A stretch of DNA of 15,991 nucleotides from Tissierellia bacterium (GTDB taxonomy: Bacteria; Bacillota_A; Clostridia; Tissierellales; Peptoniphilaceae): contig JAAZCH010000006.1 in the NCBI GenBank assembly GCA_012513395.1, positions 1 through 15,991 on the forward strand, given 5' to 3'. Under the pieces are notes generated by a model. The model made no database searches. It worked only from the letters and a program-made list of their open reading frames with translations, and was not told the DNA's origin. Within the stretch, counting starts at the first letter, position 1; the number at the start of each line of letters is the position of its first letter. The position numbers and the translations under genes were made by a program. Below are positions 14,920 to 15,991 of this stretch, in pieces.

Positions 14920-15991
14920 TTATATTTCTCTATCCTTCTTCTTATCCCCCAGCTTGTCTTCTAGCTTATCCCCACTGTCCTTTGCCACCTTATCTTTAAG
15001 CCTGTTAAGTTTTTCAATAGTAGATTCTTTTTTATTATCCCTTTTATCTTTTATGGTATTTGTTTTTGCTGAATTTTTCTCTTTGTTCTCTTCAGATATG
15101 TTTAGCTTGCTTGCTTCAGCCCAGCTTATAAAATCAATATCGTGGAATGATTTCTCTAGTGGGTAATTTTCTGCAAAATCATAATCTATATCATACATTG
15201 CATTAGATAAATCTGTATAAGCATCTACAAAGCCATCTATTTTGTTAAAAAATTCTTTCTCCTTACTTGGTATGTCAATCGGCTCAATATCCTTTTCTCT
15301 GCTACTTGCAATATCATACTCTAGGTCATATATAAGCTCATCAAAGTAGTCGTTTATTAGATTTACCCCATCGTTATTCATAAACCTGTTATAAAGTTCA
15401 TCTAGTAGCTCTGGATCTTCTAACCCATTCTCTATAGTAATCATTGCTTTAACGAAACCTTCATAGTCTTCATCTACCATTTTATTTATTTTATCGATTA
15501 TTGTACTATCCTTCTTCTGGGGATAGCTATCAGAGTAGTTGCCTTGATTCCAAAAAAACTTATCATTATCACATTGTAAGCCAGAAACTTCAACAAATTG
15601 TCTTCCATCAAATAAGATAGCATTATCTTTATCTATATCTAGGACAATGGTTTCATCTGATAGAGCAGTTTTAATCCTATCTCCCACTTCCACAATAGCC
15701 TTTTTACCATCATAGATAGGATTATCCTCCTTTACTGTTGACATTCTTTTCATCTTATCCTGATAGCTTGAATTATTGCTTAGAAAGCCACTAACTTCTT
15801 GTGAAAAAGATAGGGTCTTCTCCTTACCTACTATAAAATGGTCTAAAAGTTCCAAGTCAAATATTTCTGTCATGCTTTCTAATCTCCTAGTCATGGATAC
15901 ATCTTCACTGCTAGGAGTAGGATTTCCACTAGGGTGATTATGAAATACTGCAAATCCTTTTACATCTTGATAGTTAAACAATGTTCTAGCC
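14920..15991 (-). CDS. RadC-like JAB/MPN+ domain protein of the ICE (5' end outside window)
   Basis: The frame runs past the right edge: codons for Ala-Arg-Thr precede a TTG at 15981 that would only look like a start. The visible N-terminal part is the end of a RadC-type JAMM domain, with the motif HNHPSGNPTPSSED, then a TRRLE segment and ELLDHFIVG. It is therefore a genuine RadC-like domain with its metal-binding HxH...D residues. Unlike housekeeping RadC, which ends soon after this point, it has roughly 270 more residues. These are an acidic helical region (LEDPELLDELYNRF, DYFDELIYDLEYD) and a Lys/Glu/Asp-rich tail ending KKDREI. Such extended RadC proteins are common on clostridial ICEs; their role is unclear (possibly linked to plasmid or ICE DNA handling). 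It is transcribed in the same direction as the BREX operon but cut off from it by a strong terminator. Confidence 0.85.
   Translation of the reverse strand, partial: ARTLFNYQDVKGFAVFHNHPSGNPTPSSEDVSMTRRLESMTEIFDLELLDHFIVGKEKTLSFSQEVSGFLSNNSSYQDKMKRMSTVKEDNPIYDGKKAIVEVGDRIKTALSDETIVLDIDKDNAILFDGRQFVEVSGLQCDNDKFFWNQGNYSDSYPQKKDSTIIDKINKMVDEDYEGFVKAMITIENGLEDPELLDELYNRFMNNDGVNLINDYFDELIYDLEYDIASSREKDIEPIDIPSKEKEFFNKIDGFVDAYTDLSNAMYDIDYDFAENYPLEKSFHDIDFISWAEASKLNISEENKEKNSAKTNTIKDKRDNKKESTIEKLNRLKDKVAKDSGDKLEDKLGDKKKDREI

Overview
The window looks like part of the accessory cargo of an integrative and conjugative element (ICE) in a low-GC anaerobic Firmicute, probably a clostridial or tissierellial species. 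The base composition is very AT-rich, and the ribosome binding sites are strong AGGAGG types. The two edge genes are ICE backbone genes: the 3' end of a relaxase-like gene (+ strand, bases 2-433) and a RadC-like JAB/MPN+ gene (- strand, bases 14920 to the right edge). The species cannot be named from this sequence.

Between them lies one compact minus-strand operon of eight genes, read from right to left. In order they are: a YozG-like Cro/CI regulator; a 741-aa multi-module protein of unknown function; BrxP (PAPS-reductase-like PP-loop plus iron-sulfur ferredoxin domains); a very large BrxC/PglY-type P-loop ATPase; PglZ (alkaline-phosphatase fold); a short BrxL AAA+ protein; a 66-aa protein with two CxxC pairs; and a NifS/IscS/DndA-type cysteine desulfurase. 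Gaps are 5-43 bp and several genes overlap. brxP-brxC-pglZ-brxL is the gene set I recall as type 4 BREX phage defence, which has no PglX methyltransferase. A good sigma-A-type promoter (TTGATA, 17 bp, TACAAT) precedes the regulator, and a perfect 16-bp inverted repeat lies just upstream of its -35 box. A strong terminator isolates the operon from the RadC gene.

The most interesting point is chemical. The operon pairs a DndC-like PP-loop/Fe-S protein (BrxP) with a dedicated cysteine desulfurase and a small CxxC protein, and it lacks a DNA methyltransferase. This suggests that the BREX self-mark here could be sulfur-based (phosphorothioate-like) rather than methylation. The 741-aa first gene is a candidate DNA-recognition or accessory factor. 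Both ideas are inferences from domain content and gene order. The left end of the operon is convergent with the relaxase gene, with only 10 bp between the stop codons, consistent with a cargo hotspot next to the ICE mobilisation gene.
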